Origin: Kineococcus endophyticus
GTDB taxonomy: Bacteria; Actinomycetota; Actinomycetes; Actinomycetales; Kineococcaceae
Direction of reading: 5' to 3'
Assembly (NCBI RefSeq): GCF_040796495.1
Contig: NZ_JBFNQN010000006.1
Location: forward strand, 1-64,000
DNA: 64,000 nt
Shown here: in pieces, positions 51,325-60,361 of the stretch
Position numbering within the stretch: position 1 is the first letter of the stretch
How the letters are laid out: each line of letters opens with the position of its first letter
The notes under the pieces: model-generated
What the model saw: only the letters and a program-made list of their open reading frames with translations
Database searches by the model: none
Told to the model about the DNA's origin: nothing
Translations under genes and position numbers: made by a program

Positions 51325-52347
51325 TCACAGCGGCGGCGCCACGAGCGCCTCGTACGCGTCGAGTTCGGCGAGGAACCCCTCCTTCACGTCGTCGGAGGCC
51401 CAGGAGATGTCGATGGCGTTGCGCTGCAGCTGGATGAGTTCGTCCGGTCCGAGCGACGCCGCGCGCGTCAGGGCGACGAGGTTCTCCGTGACGTACCCGC
51501 CGAAGTAGGCCGGGTCGTCGGAGTTCACCGTCACCTTCACCCCGCGGCGCAGCAGGTCGGCGATGACGGGGGCCTTGCTGTCGTCGGTGACGAAGGAGTT
51601 CGAGACCGGGCAGCAGGTCAGGCCGGTCCCGCGCTCCTGCAGCAGCGCCAGCAGCCGGGGGTCCTCCACGACGTTCGTGCCGTGGTCGATGCGGTCCACC
51701 GCGATGTCCTCCAGCGCCTGCCGCAGGTGCTCGACGGTGTCCTCCTGGTCGATGTCGCAGTGCACCGTCACCTTGAACCCGGCCTCGCGGGCGCGGGCGA
51801 ACAGGTGGGCGAACTTGGCCGGCGGGTTCCCGCGCTCGTCGGAGTCCAGGCCGATGCCGACGACCTGCTCGCGGAACTCCAGCATCCGCTCCACGACGTC
51901 CTCGGCGCTCTCGACGGGCAGGTCGCGGACGATGCAGAGGATCAACCCGGCGCTCAGCCCCAGCTCGCGCTGCGCCTCTTCCACGGCGTCGTGGTACCCG
52001 AGGACGACGTCCTCGAACGCCACCCCGCGCGCCACGTGGACCTGCGGGTCGAAGAACACCTCGGCGTGCCGGACGTTCTGCGCGGCGGCCTTGCGGAAGT
52101 AGGCCATCGCGAGGTCGCGGAAGTCCGCGCGCGTCACCAGCACGTCCATCGCGGGGTAGTAGACGGCCAGGAAGGACGCCAGGGAGTCGAAGACGTAGGT
52201 GGCCCGCACCTCCTCGACCGTGCTCTGGCCGATGTCGACGCCGTTGCGGCGGGCCAGTTCGAGCTTGAGCTCCGGTTCGAGGGTCCCCTCGAGGTGCAGG
52301 TGCAGCTCGACCTTGGGCAGGGCGGCGGTGAAGGCGTCGAGGTCCAT
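51325..52347 (-). CDS. Adenosine/adenine deaminase-family protein with altered catalytic motif
   Basis: A 340-residue amidohydrolase. The metal site VELHLHLEGTLEP, the block RHAEVFFDPQVH, and the second metal/active-site blocks RIDHGTN and VTVNSDDPAYFGGYV are those of the adenosine deaminase family, closer to the adenine-deaminase (AAH1-like) branch. The catalytic HAGE motif is replaced by HCDIDQ near residue 196, so the general-acid Glu is missing at its usual place. A neighbouring Asp may substitute, or the substrate may differ. The start is ATG at 52347. Confidence 0.85.
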   Translation of the reverse strand: MDLDAFTAALPKVELHLHLEGTLEPELKLELARRNGVDIGQSTVEEVRATYVFDSLASFLAVYYPAMDVLVTRADFRDLAMAYFRKAAAQNVRHAEVFFDPQVHVARGVAFEDVVLGYHDAVEEAQRELGLSAGLILCIVRDLPVESAEDVVERMLEFREQVVGIGLDSDERGNPPAKFAHLFARAREAGFKVTVHCDIDQEDTVEHLRQALEDIAVDRIDHGTNVVEDPRLLALLQERGTGLTCCPVSNSFVTDDSKAPVIADLLRRGVKVTVNSDDPAYFGGYVTENLVALTRAASLGPDELIQLQRNAIDISWASDDVKEGFLAELDAYEALVAPPL

Positions 52348-52397
52348 GCCGCGATCCTGCCCCCTCACGGGACCCCGCCGTCGTACCGGTCCGGCTG

Positions 52398-52418
52398 GCA
52401 ACACGACCGCAACACGAC
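52398..52418. repeat. Tandem 11-bp near-repeat in the deaminase/hydrolase intergenic region
   Basis: GCAACACGACC and GCAACACGACG follow each other directly (10 of 11 positions equal) between the divergent deaminase and hydrolase genes. One turn of helix separates the copies, so this could bind a regulator. Nothing further supports it. Confidence 0.3.
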
Positions 52419-52500
52419 GGCCACCGGGACGAAACCCACCGGGGTCGCCCGCGGGGCACGCTGGGAGACCGCACGACGCTGCGAGACCGAGGAGTCCGAC

Positions 52501-53493
52501 GTGCCGACGTCCCCCGTGCTCGACCCCCGTCTCACCGACGTGGAGGCCGCCCGGCTCCACGCCGCCCGCGCGCTCGTCGACGCCTCGCTCACCCCGCGGC
52601 ACCTCGCCGGGCTGGCCGTCGCCCGCGCCCGCGCCCGCCGCCCCGCCCCGTCCACTCCCGATGTCGGGGTGCGCACCCAGGACCTCGCCGTCCGCGGCGC
52701 CGCCGGGCCGCGGCCGGCGCGGCTCTACGTCCCCGACGAGCTGGAGCAGTCGGCCACCGTCCTCTTCCTGCACGGCGGCGGCTGGGCCCTCGGCGACCTC
52801 GACACCGACGACCTGCTCTGCCGGCGCCTCGCCGGGACGGCGGGCGTCACCGTCCTGAGCCTGGCCTACCGCCTGGCCCCCGAGCACCCGTGGCCCGCGG
52901 CGCTCGACGACGCCGCGGCCGTGCTCGAGGCGCTCGCGGCGGGCCGGGTGCCCGGGCTCACGGGGCCGCTCGTCGTGGCCGGGCACGGCGCGGGCGGTCA
53001 GCTGGCCGCCGTCCTGGCCCTGCGCGCCCGCACGGGGCGGGTGCCGCCGCTGGCCCACGCGCTGCTGTTCTGCCCGTTGCTCGACGACGCCCTCGACCGC
53101 GACTCCCACCGCCGCTACGGCGACGGTCTCGGGCTGTCCGTGGACGACCTCGCGTGGTTCTGGCGGATGTACGTCCCCGACCGCGCGACCCGGCACCGCA
53201 GCGACGTCGCACCCGCCCGGGCGCGCGAGCTCGCCGGTTGCGCCCCCACCACGGTCGTCGTCGCGGGCGCCGACCCGGTCCGGGACGAGGGCCTCGCCTT
53301 CGCGGCGGCGCTGCGGGCCGCGGGGGTCGACGCCCGGGAGGTGCTCGTGGACGGCGTGCCGCACGACGTGCTCGCGACACCCGGCCCGGCGGCCGGGGAA
53401 CGGGCGGTGCGGACGGCCGCGGAGCACCTGACCGCGACGCTGTCCGCCGGCCGGGTGCTGGACCTGCGCGAGGGCGTACCGCAGCTGCGCTGA
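52501..53493 (+). CDS. HSL-family alpha/beta hydrolase lacking the nucleophilic serine
   Basis: A 330-residue protein with the HSL oxyanion motif LFLHGGGWALGDLD and the fold blocks AYRLAPEHPWPAALDD. The nucleophile elbow, normally GDSAGG, reads VAGHGAGGQLAA (residues about 159-170), with Gly at 163 where the catalytic Ser should be. The acid region VVAGADPVRDEG and the His in VDGVPHDVL remain. It may be a non-catalytic relative or use another residue. The start is GTG at 52501 with GGAG upstream. Confidence 0.8.
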   Translation: MPTSPVLDPRLTDVEAARLHAARALVDASLTPRHLAGLAVARARARRPAPSTPDVGVRTQDLAVRGAAGPRPARLYVPDELEQSATVLFLHGGGWALGDLDTDDLLCRRLAGTAGVTVLSLAYRLAPEHPWPAALDDAAAVLEALAAGRVPGLTGPLVVAGHGAGGQLAAVLALRARTGRVPPLAHALLFCPLLDDALDRDSHRRYGDGLGLSVDDLAWFWRMYVPDRATRHRSDVAPARARELAGCAPTTVVVAGADPVRDEGLAFAAALRAAGVDAREVLVDGVPHDVLATPGPAAGERAVRTAAEHLTATLSAGRVLDLREGVPQLR

Positions 53494-53511
53494 GTACGGC
53501 ACTCTCGGGGG

Positions 53512-55842
53512 GTGAGCGGGGGTGACGGGCAGTTCATCGTCGACGGGCGCACGGCGCGCCGCACCGACGCCGCCGCGGTCGTGCTGCTCGTGCTCGCGGG
53601 TGCCTACGCCGTCGTGGCGGCCGGGTGCGCCCTGGGCCTGTGGCCGGTGCGGGTCGGCCGTCTCGCGGACGGGACCCTCGGCAACGTCGTCGAGGCGGGG
53701 GTCCTCGCGGCCTTCGTCTGGCGGGCCCGGCGGTGCCACCGGGTCTCCCCGTTCTGGACGCTCATGGCCGTCGGGGTGGGCGCCTACTGCGCCTCCGAGG
53801 TCGCGTTCGACGTCGCCGAGGCCCTCCTGGAGCGGGGGGTGCGGGGCATCACGGGTCTGGAGCTCGGCTACGCCGTCGGGTACGGGACGCTCCTGGTGGC
53901 CGGCGTCCGGCTCGTGTGGGTGGGCGCGCGGCGCTGGCGCGTGGGCTACGTGGCCGAGGCCCTCGGCATCCTCCTGCTCTCGGCGGCGCTCGCGCAGGAG
54001 TTCGTCGTGCGGCCCCTCGTCGGTGCCAGCGGGATGCCGTCGGCCGCGGTCACGACGTGGGTCATGCTCGTCGTCCTCGACGCCCTGCTCTGCGCGGCGA
54101 CGGTCGTGGCCGCCGTGCGGTCCCGCGGGCGTTGGTGGTCGCTGGCCGTCGGCTTCGGCCTCCTGGCGCTGGGCGACACGACCTTCACCGTGGTCTCGCT
54201 CGCCGGCCGGTACACCCCGGGCGGGGGTGTCGACGGCCTCGCCGTGGCGGGGTTGGCCTTCCTCGGTGTCGGGGCCCTGCGCATCCGCACGGGGGCCGGC
54301 GGACTGCGCCGCAGCCGGTTCTCGATCGTGCTCACCCCCGCCGTCGTGCTGCCCCTGAGCTTCGTGCTCCTGGCCCTGGACCACGTCCACCGGCTCAGCC
54401 CGTCGGCCGTCTGGCTCACCGCGGGCGCCGCGACCGCGGCCATCGTCCGGCTGGTCCTGTCCCAGCAGGAACTGCTGGAGCTGGCGACGCTGCGGCGCGA
54501 GGCCTTCACCGACGACCTCACGGGGATCGCCAACCGGCGCGCGCTGCTCGCCGACCTGGAACGCCGGTGCGCGACCGACACGCCGTTCGCGCTGGCCATC
54601 GTCGACCTCGACCGGTTCAAGGAGGTCAACGACGGCCTCGGCCACGCGGCGGGGGACGAGCTGCTGCGCCAGGTCGTGCACCAGCTGCTGCAGGCCGCGC
54701 CCGACCCCGTCCTCGTCGCCCGGCTGGGCGGCGACGAGCTGGCGCTCGTCCTCCCGGGGACGAGCGGGCCGGACGCCGGCGCGGACGCACTGACCCACGC
54801 CCTCGCCGTGCACCGGGCGATGGTCCGCTCCTACGACCTGCTGGGGCACCGCGTCCACGTGGCCGCGAGCATCGGCGTCGCGACGTGCCCCGAGGACGCG
54901 CAGCGGCCGTCGGACCTGCTGCGGTGCGCCGACATCGCGATGTACGAGGCGAAGACGCTCGGGGGCACGGTGTGCGCCTTCGGTGCCGGTGACGCGAGCG
55001 ACCCGGCCCGCCAGCGCAGCAGCCTGACCCTCATGACCCAGCTGCGGACGGCGCTGGGCCTGTCCGACGACTCGCTCGCCGCGGCGGACTGCGGACGGCT
55101 CACGGTGCTCTTCCAGCCGCAGATCGACGTGCCCACCGGGACGGTGTGCGGGGCCGAGGCGCTGGTGCGCTGGGACCACCCCGACCTCGGGACGCTGAGC
55201 CCCGCCGCCTTCCTCGACGAGGCCGAACGGCACGGCCTCATGGGGCACCTGACGCACCGCGTCCTCGACGACGCGCTCGCCGCGGCCGCGACCTGGGCCG
55301 TGGACCTGCCCGGGCGGCCGCTGCGCCTGGCCGTGAACCTGTCCGCCACGAACCTCCTCGACGTCGACCTGCCGACCCGCGTCGCCGACCTGCTCGCCCG
55401 GCACGGGGTCGCCCCCGCCGTCCTGGTCCTGGAGATCACCGAGACCGTCCTCATGAGCCGCTCCCCGCGCACCCGGTCCGTCCTGGAGGGGTTGCGCGCG
55501 CTGGGCGTCGGGTTGTCCATCGACGACTTCGGCACGGGCTGGTCGTCCCTGGCCTACCTCAAGGAACTGCCCGTCGAGGAGGTCAAGCTCGACCGCAGCT
55601 TCGTCGCCGACATCGCCGCGGACCCGCGGTCGGCGGCGATCGTGGCGTCGACGATCTGGCTGGGACACCAGCTCGGGGTGCGGATCGTGGGGGAGGGGGT
55701 GGAGTCCGAGCACACGCTCGAGGTCCTGCGGCGCCTCGACTGCGACACGACCCAGGGTTTCCTGCACTCCCCGGCGCTGCCGGCCGCGGAGTTCCGGGAC
55801 TGGTGCTCGGTCCACCTCGCCGGGCTGGAGGCGGCCCCGTAG
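53512..55842 (+). CDS. Membrane GGDEF-EAL cyclic-di-GMP protein
   Basis: A 776-residue protein. An N-terminal membrane sensor of about eight segments (residues 20-325) precedes a GGDEF domain and an EAL domain. The GGDEF signature reads GGDEL near 406, which may still be active; DLDRFKEVNDGLGHAAGD is upstream. The EAL phosphodiesterase has GAEALVRW near 549, LAVNLSATN, ITETVLM, SIDDFGTGWSS, VKLDRSF and GEGVES, so its catalytic set is complete. It makes and/or degrades cyclic di-GMP in response to a membrane signal. The start is GTG at 53512, 18 bases after the hydrolase stop. Confidence 0.92.
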   Translation: MSGGDGQFIVDGRTARRTDAAAVVLLVLAGAYAVVAAGCALGLWPVRVGRLADGTLGNVVEAGVLAAFVWRARRCHRVSPFWTLMAVGVGAYCASEVAFDVAEALLERGVRGITGLELGYAVGYGTLLVAGVRLVWVGARRWRVGYVAEALGILLLSAALAQEFVVRPLVGASGMPSAAVTTWVMLVVLDALLCAATVVAAVRSRGRWWSLAVGFGLLALGDTTFTVVSLAGRYTPGGGVDGLAVAGLAFLGVGALRIRTGAGGLRRSRFSIVLTPAVVLPLSFVLLALDHVHRLSPSAVWLTAGAATAAIVRLVLSQQELLELATLRREAFTDDLTGIANRRALLADLERRCATDTPFALAIVDLDRFKEVNDGLGHAAGDELLRQVVHQLLQAAPDPVLVARLGGDELALVLPGTSGPDAGADALTHALAVHRAMVRSYDLLGHRVHVAASIGVATCPEDAQRPSDLLRCADIAMYEAKTLGGTVCAFGAGDASDPARQRSSLTLMTQLRTALGLSDDSLAAADCGRLTVLFQPQIDVPTGTVCGAEALVRWDHPDLGTLSPAAFLDEAERHGLMGHLTHRVLDDALAAAATWAVDLPGRPLRLAVNLSATNLLDVDLPTRVADLLARHGVAPAVLVLEITETVLMSRSPRTRSVLEGLRALGVGLSIDDFGTGWSSLAYLKELPVEEVKLDRSFVADIAADPRSAAIVASTIWLGHQLGVRIVGEGVESEHTLEVLRRLDCDTTQGFLHSPALPAAEFRDWCSVHLAGLEAAP

Positions 55843-55852
55843 GGTTCCGGAG

Positions 55853-56674
55853 GTGACTGTTCCCAGCATCCAGCTCCACGACGGCGTCAGCATCCCCCAA
55901 CTGGGTTTCGGGGTGTGGCAGGTCCCCCCGGAGCAGACGGCCGAGGTCGTCCTGCAGGCGTTCCAGGCGGGCTACCGCCACATCGACACGGCCGCCGGGT
56001 ACGGCAACGAGGCGGGTGTCGGTGACGCGTTGCGCGCCAGCGGGATCCCGCGCGAAGAGGTGTTCATCACCACCAAGCTCGCGAACGGCGAGCACGGCCG
56101 GGAGAAGACCCTCGCGGCGTTCGACGCGTCCCTGGCCAAGCTCGGCCTGGACTACCTCGACCTGTACCTCATCCACTGGCCGCAGCAGGCCGACGACTAC
56201 GTCGAGACCTGGCAGGCGTTCGAGGAGCTCAAGGCGTCCGGGCGGGTCCGGACCATCGGCGTCTCGAACTTCCAGAAGACGCACCTGCGCAAGCTCCTCG
56301 ACGAGACCGGCACCGTGCCGACGGTGAACCAGGTCGAGGTCCACCCCTACCTCGTGCAGGAGGACCTGCGCGGTTTCAACGCCGAGCACGGCATCGCGAC
56401 CGAGGCGTGGAGCCCGCTGGCCCAGGCCCTCGGTCTCGTCGAGGACCCCGTCGTCACCGGCATCGCCGAGCAGACCGGCCGGACCCCGGCGCAGGTCGTC
56501 CTGCGCTGGCACCTGCAGCAGGGGAACATCGTCATCCCCAAGTCGGTGACGCCCGAGCGCATCGTGTCGAACTTCGACGTCACCGGGTTCGAGCTGTCGG
56601 CCGAGCAGGTCGAGGCGCTGACGGGGCTCAACCGCGACGAGCGCACCGGCCCGGACCCCGACGTCTTCGGCTGA
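55853..56674 (+). CDS. Aldo/keto reductase
   Basis: A 273-residue reductase with the tetrad Asp/Tyr in HIDTAAGYGNE, Lys in FITTKLANGE and His in LYLIHWPQ, and the NADPH site IPKSVTPERIVSN. It is closely similar in layout to the reductase at 28287-29120 but is in no sugar operon. The start is GTG at 55853, just after the GGDEF-EAL gene. Confidence 0.92.
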   Translation: MTVPSIQLHDGVSIPQLGFGVWQVPPEQTAEVVLQAFQAGYRHIDTAAGYGNEAGVGDALRASGIPREEVFITTKLANGEHGREKTLAAFDASLAKLGLDYLDLYLIHWPQQADDYVETWQAFEELKASGRVRTIGVSNFQKTHLRKLLDETGTVPTVNQVEVHPYLVQEDLRGFNAEHGIATEAWSPLAQALGLVEDPVVTGIAEQTGRTPAQVVLRWHLQQGNIVIPKSVTPERIVSNFDVTGFELSAEQVEALTGLNRDERTGPDPDVFG

Positions 56675-56701
56675 CGCGAGCGTCGAACCCCGCGCGTCGA
56701 C

Positions 56702-57070
56702 TTACGCCAGGGGCAGTTCGAACCAGACGGTCTTCCCGGCCCCGGCCGGGTCCAGACCCCAACGGTGGGCGAGGGTGTCGACGAGCGCGACACCCCGTCC
56801 GCCGGTGGCCGTCGGGGGGACGTGCCGCACGAGGGGGCGACCGGCGCCGCCGTCGCTGACGGACACCCGCACCAACCCCTCGAGGTGGCGCAGCCGGACC
56901 TCGATGGGTTCGCCGCCGTGACGGACGGCGTTGGTGACCAGCTCGGTGGTCAGCAGCTCCAGCGTCTGCCGGACCTGGGTGGGCAGAGCGACGGTCGCGA
57001 ACTGCTCACGCAACCACGACCGGGTGCGCCGAGCAGCCGACGGATCAGCCCGCAGCTCCAGACGCGTCAT
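56702..57070 (-). CDS. Anti-sigma-factor-like HATPase (RsbW family)
   Basis: A 122-residue stand-alone HATPase_c protein. The N-box is LLTTELVTNAVRHGG, the G1 region VSVSDGGAGRPLV, the G2 region TGGRGVALVDTLAHRWG, and the C terminus GKTVWFELPL. Family members bind and phosphorylate anti-anti-sigma proteins or hold sigma factors. It is divergent from a SpoIIE phosphatase gene 123 bases away, suggesting an opposing kinase/phosphatase pair. The start is ATG at 57070. Confidence 0.88.
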   Translation of the reverse strand: MTRLELRADPSAARRTRSWLREQFATVALPTQVRQTLELLTTELVTNAVRHGGEPIEVRLRHLEGLVRVSVSDGGAGRPLVRHVPPTATGGRGVALVDTLAHRWGLDPAGAGKTVWFELPLA

Positions 57071-57192
57071 GCCACCTCGTTCGTCCCCGATCCGTGCTCG
57101 TCCGGGTCCAACTCTGGCACCCGCGGGCCCCGGGGCAACCCGGACCCACCGGAGCGGGTGCCGTCGAGCCCCTCGACAGGGATGATGCACCG

Positions 57193-58926
57193 GTGCAGAA
57201 GGCCGCGACCGACCAGACCCCGACGGGGCTGGCCGAGACCACCCTGCTCCCCGCGCACCCCGACGTCGACCTGGACCGCTTCGCCCGCCTCGGCACCCTC
57301 GCGCTGGGGGTCCCGGTGGCCCTGGTGAGCATGGTCAGCCGCCACGGCCAGGTGTTCCCCGGAGCCGTCGGACTGCCCGAACCGTGGCAGACCGAGCGCG
57401 AGACGCCCCTGAGCCACTCGCTGTGCCAGCACGTGGTCACCTCCGGCGCCGTCTTCGCCGTCGAGGACGCCCGGCTCGACCCCCTCACCGCGGACTCCCT
57501 CGCCATCCCCGACCTCGGTGTCGTCGCCTACGCCGGCGCGCCCCTGCGGCTGCCGGACCCGGGCACGGGGCTGGCCGAGGCCGGGTCCCCCGTCGTCGGC
57601 GTGCTGTGCGCCATCGACGGCGCCCCCCGCCGGTGGACCGACGAGCAGCTCGGCGTCCTGAAGGACCTCGCCGCCGCCTGCTCCGCCGAGCTCGGGCTGC
57701 GCGTGCTCGAGGAGCGCAACCGGCTGCTGCTGCGGCTCGGCGACGCCCTCGTCGGCGCTCGGACGGTCGAGGAGGTCAGCACCACCGTCGCCCGCGTGAC
57801 GAGCACTGAGCTCGGCGGGGCCTGGAGCGGGCTGCTGCTGCCCGACGGGCACGGGCGCCTGCGCTTCACGACGCTCGAGACCCTGCCCCCGGGCACCGCG
57901 CCCGCCTGGCGGACCATCGACCTCGACGCCCCCGTCCCCTCCGCCGCGGCCGCCCGCGAGCGCCGCCCGATCCTCTTCGCCTCGGTCGAGGAGCTGCGGG
58001 CGGCGTTCCCGCTCGTGGAGACGAAGGCGCTCATGCCGGACTTCGCGGCGTCGGCCTACCTGCCGCTGCTCGTGCAGGACCGGCTCATCGGGGTGCTGTG
58101 CCTGGTGTGGGCGACGGAGCGGCAGACGCTGGAGGCCGAGGCCGACGTGTGGAGCGCGCTGGCGCGGTTCACGGCGCAGGCGCTGGACCGGGCGATGCTC
58201 GACGCCGAGCGGCGCTCGCGCGCGCAGGTGCTGCAGCAGTCGCTGCTGCCCCGGCTGCCGGAGTCGACGGGGCGCCTGCAGGTGCGGGGCCGGTACGTGC
58301 CGGCGACGCGCGAGGAGCAGATCGGCGGCGACTGGTACGACGTGGTCGTCGGGCCGCAGGGTGCGGTGACGCTCGTGCTGGGCGACGTCGTCGGTCACGA
58401 CATGGCGGCGGCCGCGACGATGGCGCAGGTCCGCGGCCTGCTGCGGGCCTTCGTCTGGGACCGCGGGGAGTCGCCGACGGGGCCGGTGGAGCGGCTGGAC
58501 CGGGCCCTGCCGGGGCTGGGCGTGGACGCGCTCGCGACGCTCGTCGTGGCCTGCGTGGAGGAGGGGCCGGAGGGCTACACCCTGCGGTGGACGAACGCCG
58601 GGCACCCGCCGCCGGTGCTGCTGCACCCCGACGGCCGCACGGAGCTGCTGACCGGGGCGCCCGACCTCCTCGTCGGTCTGGTCGCCGACGCCCCGCGCCA
58701 CGAGCACGTCGTCGACGTCCCGTCGGGGTCGACGCTGGTCCTCTACACCGACGGACTCATCGAGCAGCGCGGCCGCAGCCTCGTCGGCGGCATCGAGCGG
58801 GTGCGGGAGTCTCTGCGCGGCAACCGTTCCACCGACCTCGACGTGCTGCTGGACACGCTGCTGGAGGAGCTGGTCGGGAACCGGGGCGAGGACGACTGCG
58901 CCCTCCTCGCCGTCCGGTTCCCCTGA
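57193..58926 (+). CDS. GAF-domain SpoIIE-type (PP2C) phosphatase
   Basis: A 577-residue regulator. The first GAF domain (about 25-175) has the VALVSMVSRHGQVFPG and ETPLSHSLCQHVV blocks of the bacterial GAF phosphatase type. A second GAF follows (about 190-340), and then a SpoIIE phosphatase (about 365-577) with QIGGDWYDVV, VLGDVVGHDMAAA, WTNAGHPPPVLL, LYTDGLIE and GEDDCALLAVR. It would dephosphorylate an anti-anti-sigma factor. The GTG at 57193 is preferred; a GTG at 57094 would add 33 residues with no domain content. Confidence 0.88.
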   Translation: MQKAATDQTPTGLAETTLLPAHPDVDLDRFARLGTLALGVPVALVSMVSRHGQVFPGAVGLPEPWQTERETPLSHSLCQHVVTSGAVFAVEDARLDPLTADSLAIPDLGVVAYAGAPLRLPDPGTGLAEAGSPVVGVLCAIDGAPRRWTDEQLGVLKDLAAACSAELGLRVLEERNRLLLRLGDALVGARTVEEVSTTVARVTSTELGGAWSGLLLPDGHGRLRFTTLETLPPGTAPAWRTIDLDAPVPSAAAARERRPILFASVEELRAAFPLVETKALMPDFAASAYLPLLVQDRLIGVLCLVWATERQTLEAEADVWSALARFTAQALDRAMLDAERRSRAQVLQQSLLPRLPESTGRLQVRGRYVPATREEQIGGDWYDVVVGPQGAVTLVLGDVVGHDMAAAATMAQVRGLLRAFVWDRGESPTGPVERLDRALPGLGVDALATLVVACVEEGPEGYTLRWTNAGHPPPVLLHPDGRTELLTGAPDLLVGLVADAPRHEHVVDVPSGSTLVLYTDGLIEQRGRSLVGGIERVRESLRGNRSTDLDVLLDTLLEELVGNRGEDDCALLAVRFP

Positions 58927-58941
58927 GCCTCACGCCGGGGT

Positions 58942-59385
58942 TCAGAGCGGGGCGGTCAGCTCCAGGTTGATGTCGTCGGGGTCCTGCAGCGACAGGACCG
59001 CGATGCCCTGGTCGAGCTCGAGGACCTCGCCGTGCTCGACGCCGCGGGCGGACAGCCGCTCGGCGGCGTCGTCGAGGTCGGCGCGGGAACCGACCTGCAG
59101 GCTGACGTGGTCCAGCCCGACGCGCGTGGAGACGAAGCGGTCCCCCGTCTCGGCCACCGGCCGCAGGCCGAGGAGCTGGTCGCCCACGGCGAAGACGCAC
59201 CCGCCGTAGAGCTTCTCCTGGTCCTCGCGGACGCCCGGGTCGCCGGCCTGCGCGCTGAAGTCGACGGCCGGCTCGACGCCGAAGACGTCCTGGTAGAAGG
59301 CCTTCGACCGGACGATGTCGGTGACGGTCAGCCGGACGTGGTGGATGCCGGTGGGCCGCACGGCGGGGGTGTCGGTGGTGGTCAT
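58942..59385 (-). CDS. VOC-family (glyoxalase-fold) protein
   Basis: A 147-residue protein with the vicinal-oxygen-chelate pattern. GIHHVRLTVTDIVRSKAFYQDVFG supplies the first metal His, GLDHVSLQVGSRADLDDAAERL the second repeat, and DPDDINLELTAPL the C-terminal Glu ligand. The family includes dioxygenases, glyoxalases and antibiotic-binding proteins; the reaction is not predictable. The start is ATG at 59385. Confidence 0.88.
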   Translation of the reverse strand: MTTTDTPAVRPTGIHHVRLTVTDIVRSKAFYQDVFGVEPAVDFSAQAGDPGVREDQEKLYGGCVFAVGDQLLGLRPVAETGDRFVSTRVGLDHVSLQVGSRADLDDAAERLSARGVEHGEVLELDQGIAVLSLQDPDDINLELTAPL

Positions 59386-59446
59386 GCGCTCAACCTCCTC
59401 CGCCGCTCGACCGTCCGCATCCCGGGGTCGGGCTAGCGTGCTCGGC

Positions 59447-60358
59447 GTGACCGGAACCCTCACCGACGTCGCCGGGCTGCAGGTCGGGCACGTCACCCGC
59501 CGCGGTGACGGCTGGCTCACCGGCGTCACCGTGGTGCTGCCCCCGCCCGGCACGGTCGGCGGTGTCGACGTCCGCGGCGGGGGGCCGGGCACCCACGAGA
59601 CCGACGCGCTCGACCCGCGCACGCTCGTCCCGACGGTGGACGCCGTCGTCCTCACCGGCGGGTCCGCCTACGGCCTCGTCACCGCCCACGGCGTGCAGCG
59701 GTTCCTCGCCGCGCGCGGCCGCGGGTTCCGCGTGGGCGCGGCGCCCGGGGAGGTCGTCCCGATCGTCCCGGCGGCCGCGGTGTTCGACCTCGGCCGCGGC
59801 GGCGTCTTCGGCCACCACCCGACCGAGGAGATGGGGTTCGAGGCGGCCGCGGCCGCGACGTCGGAGCCGGTGGCGCGCGGCGTCGTGGGCGCCGGCACGG
59901 GGGCCGTGGTGGGCGGCCGCTGGAAGGGCGGGGTGGGGACGGCCTCGGCCCGGGTGGCCCTGCCGGCGGGGGGCGCGGTGGTGGCGGCGCTCGCGGTCGT
60001 CAACGCGGTCGGGGTGCCGGCCGGCGGCCCCGCCGAGCGCGGTCCGGCGGCCCCGCTCAACACGACGCTCGTCGTCGTCGCCACCGACGCCGCGCTGGAC
60101 CCCGCGGAGACGTCGCGGACGGCGACCGCGGCCCACGCCGGGTTGGCCCGGGCCCTGGACCCGGTGCACACGCTCGCCGACGGCGACACCGTCTTCGCGC
60201 TCGCCACGGGCGCCGTGCCGCTGGCCGGTGACCGGACCGCGCGGGTCGGGCAGCTCGTCGAGCTGCAGCGGGTGGCGGCCGACGGCGTGCGCGCCGCCGT
60301 GCTGGACGGGGTCGCGTCGGCCGAGCCCGTGGGCGACTGGCCGCGCTTCCCCGGCTGA
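59447..60358 (+). CDS. P1-family peptidase (DmpA/S58 type)
   Basis: A 303-residue N-terminal-nucleophile amidohydrolase-type protein. The opening LTDVAGLQVGHVTR and the blocks VLTGGSAYGLVTAHGVQRFL and GVVGAGTGAVVGGRWKGGVGTAS are typical. The self-cleavage site PLNTTLVVVATDA (near residue 203) would release the catalytic Thr/Ser-led chain. Members hydrolyse N-terminal amino acids from amides and beta-peptides, or nylon oligomers. GTG at 59447 is used; a GTG at 59438 is also possible. Confidence 0.87.
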   Translation: MTGTLTDVAGLQVGHVTRRGDGWLTGVTVVLPPPGTVGGVDVRGGGPGTHETDALDPRTLVPTVDAVVLTGGSAYGLVTAHGVQRFLAARGRGFRVGAAPGEVVPIVPAAAVFDLGRGGVFGHHPTEEMGFEAAAAATSEPVARGVVGAGTGAVVGGRWKGGVGTASARVALPAGGAVVAALAVVNAVGVPAGGPAERGPAAPLNTTLVVVATDAALDPAETSRTATAAHAGLARALDPVHTLADGDTVFALATGAVPLAGDRTARVGQLVELQRVAADGVRAAVLDGVASAEPVGDWPRFPG

Positions 60359-60361
60359 GCG

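Noticed and set aside
51325-55893. A 1522-codon reverse-strand frame reaching across the hydrolase and GGDEF-EAL genes
   Set aside because: Only its last 340 codons (start 52347) encode a recognisable protein. The rest is the antisense of well-supported genes with domain motifs and is a common artefact of very high GC.
57094-57192. Longer start (57094) for the GAF-SpoIIE phosphatase
   Set aside because: The extra 33 residues have no domain content and would cover the divergent promoter region; GTG at 57193 is closer to the first GAF domain.
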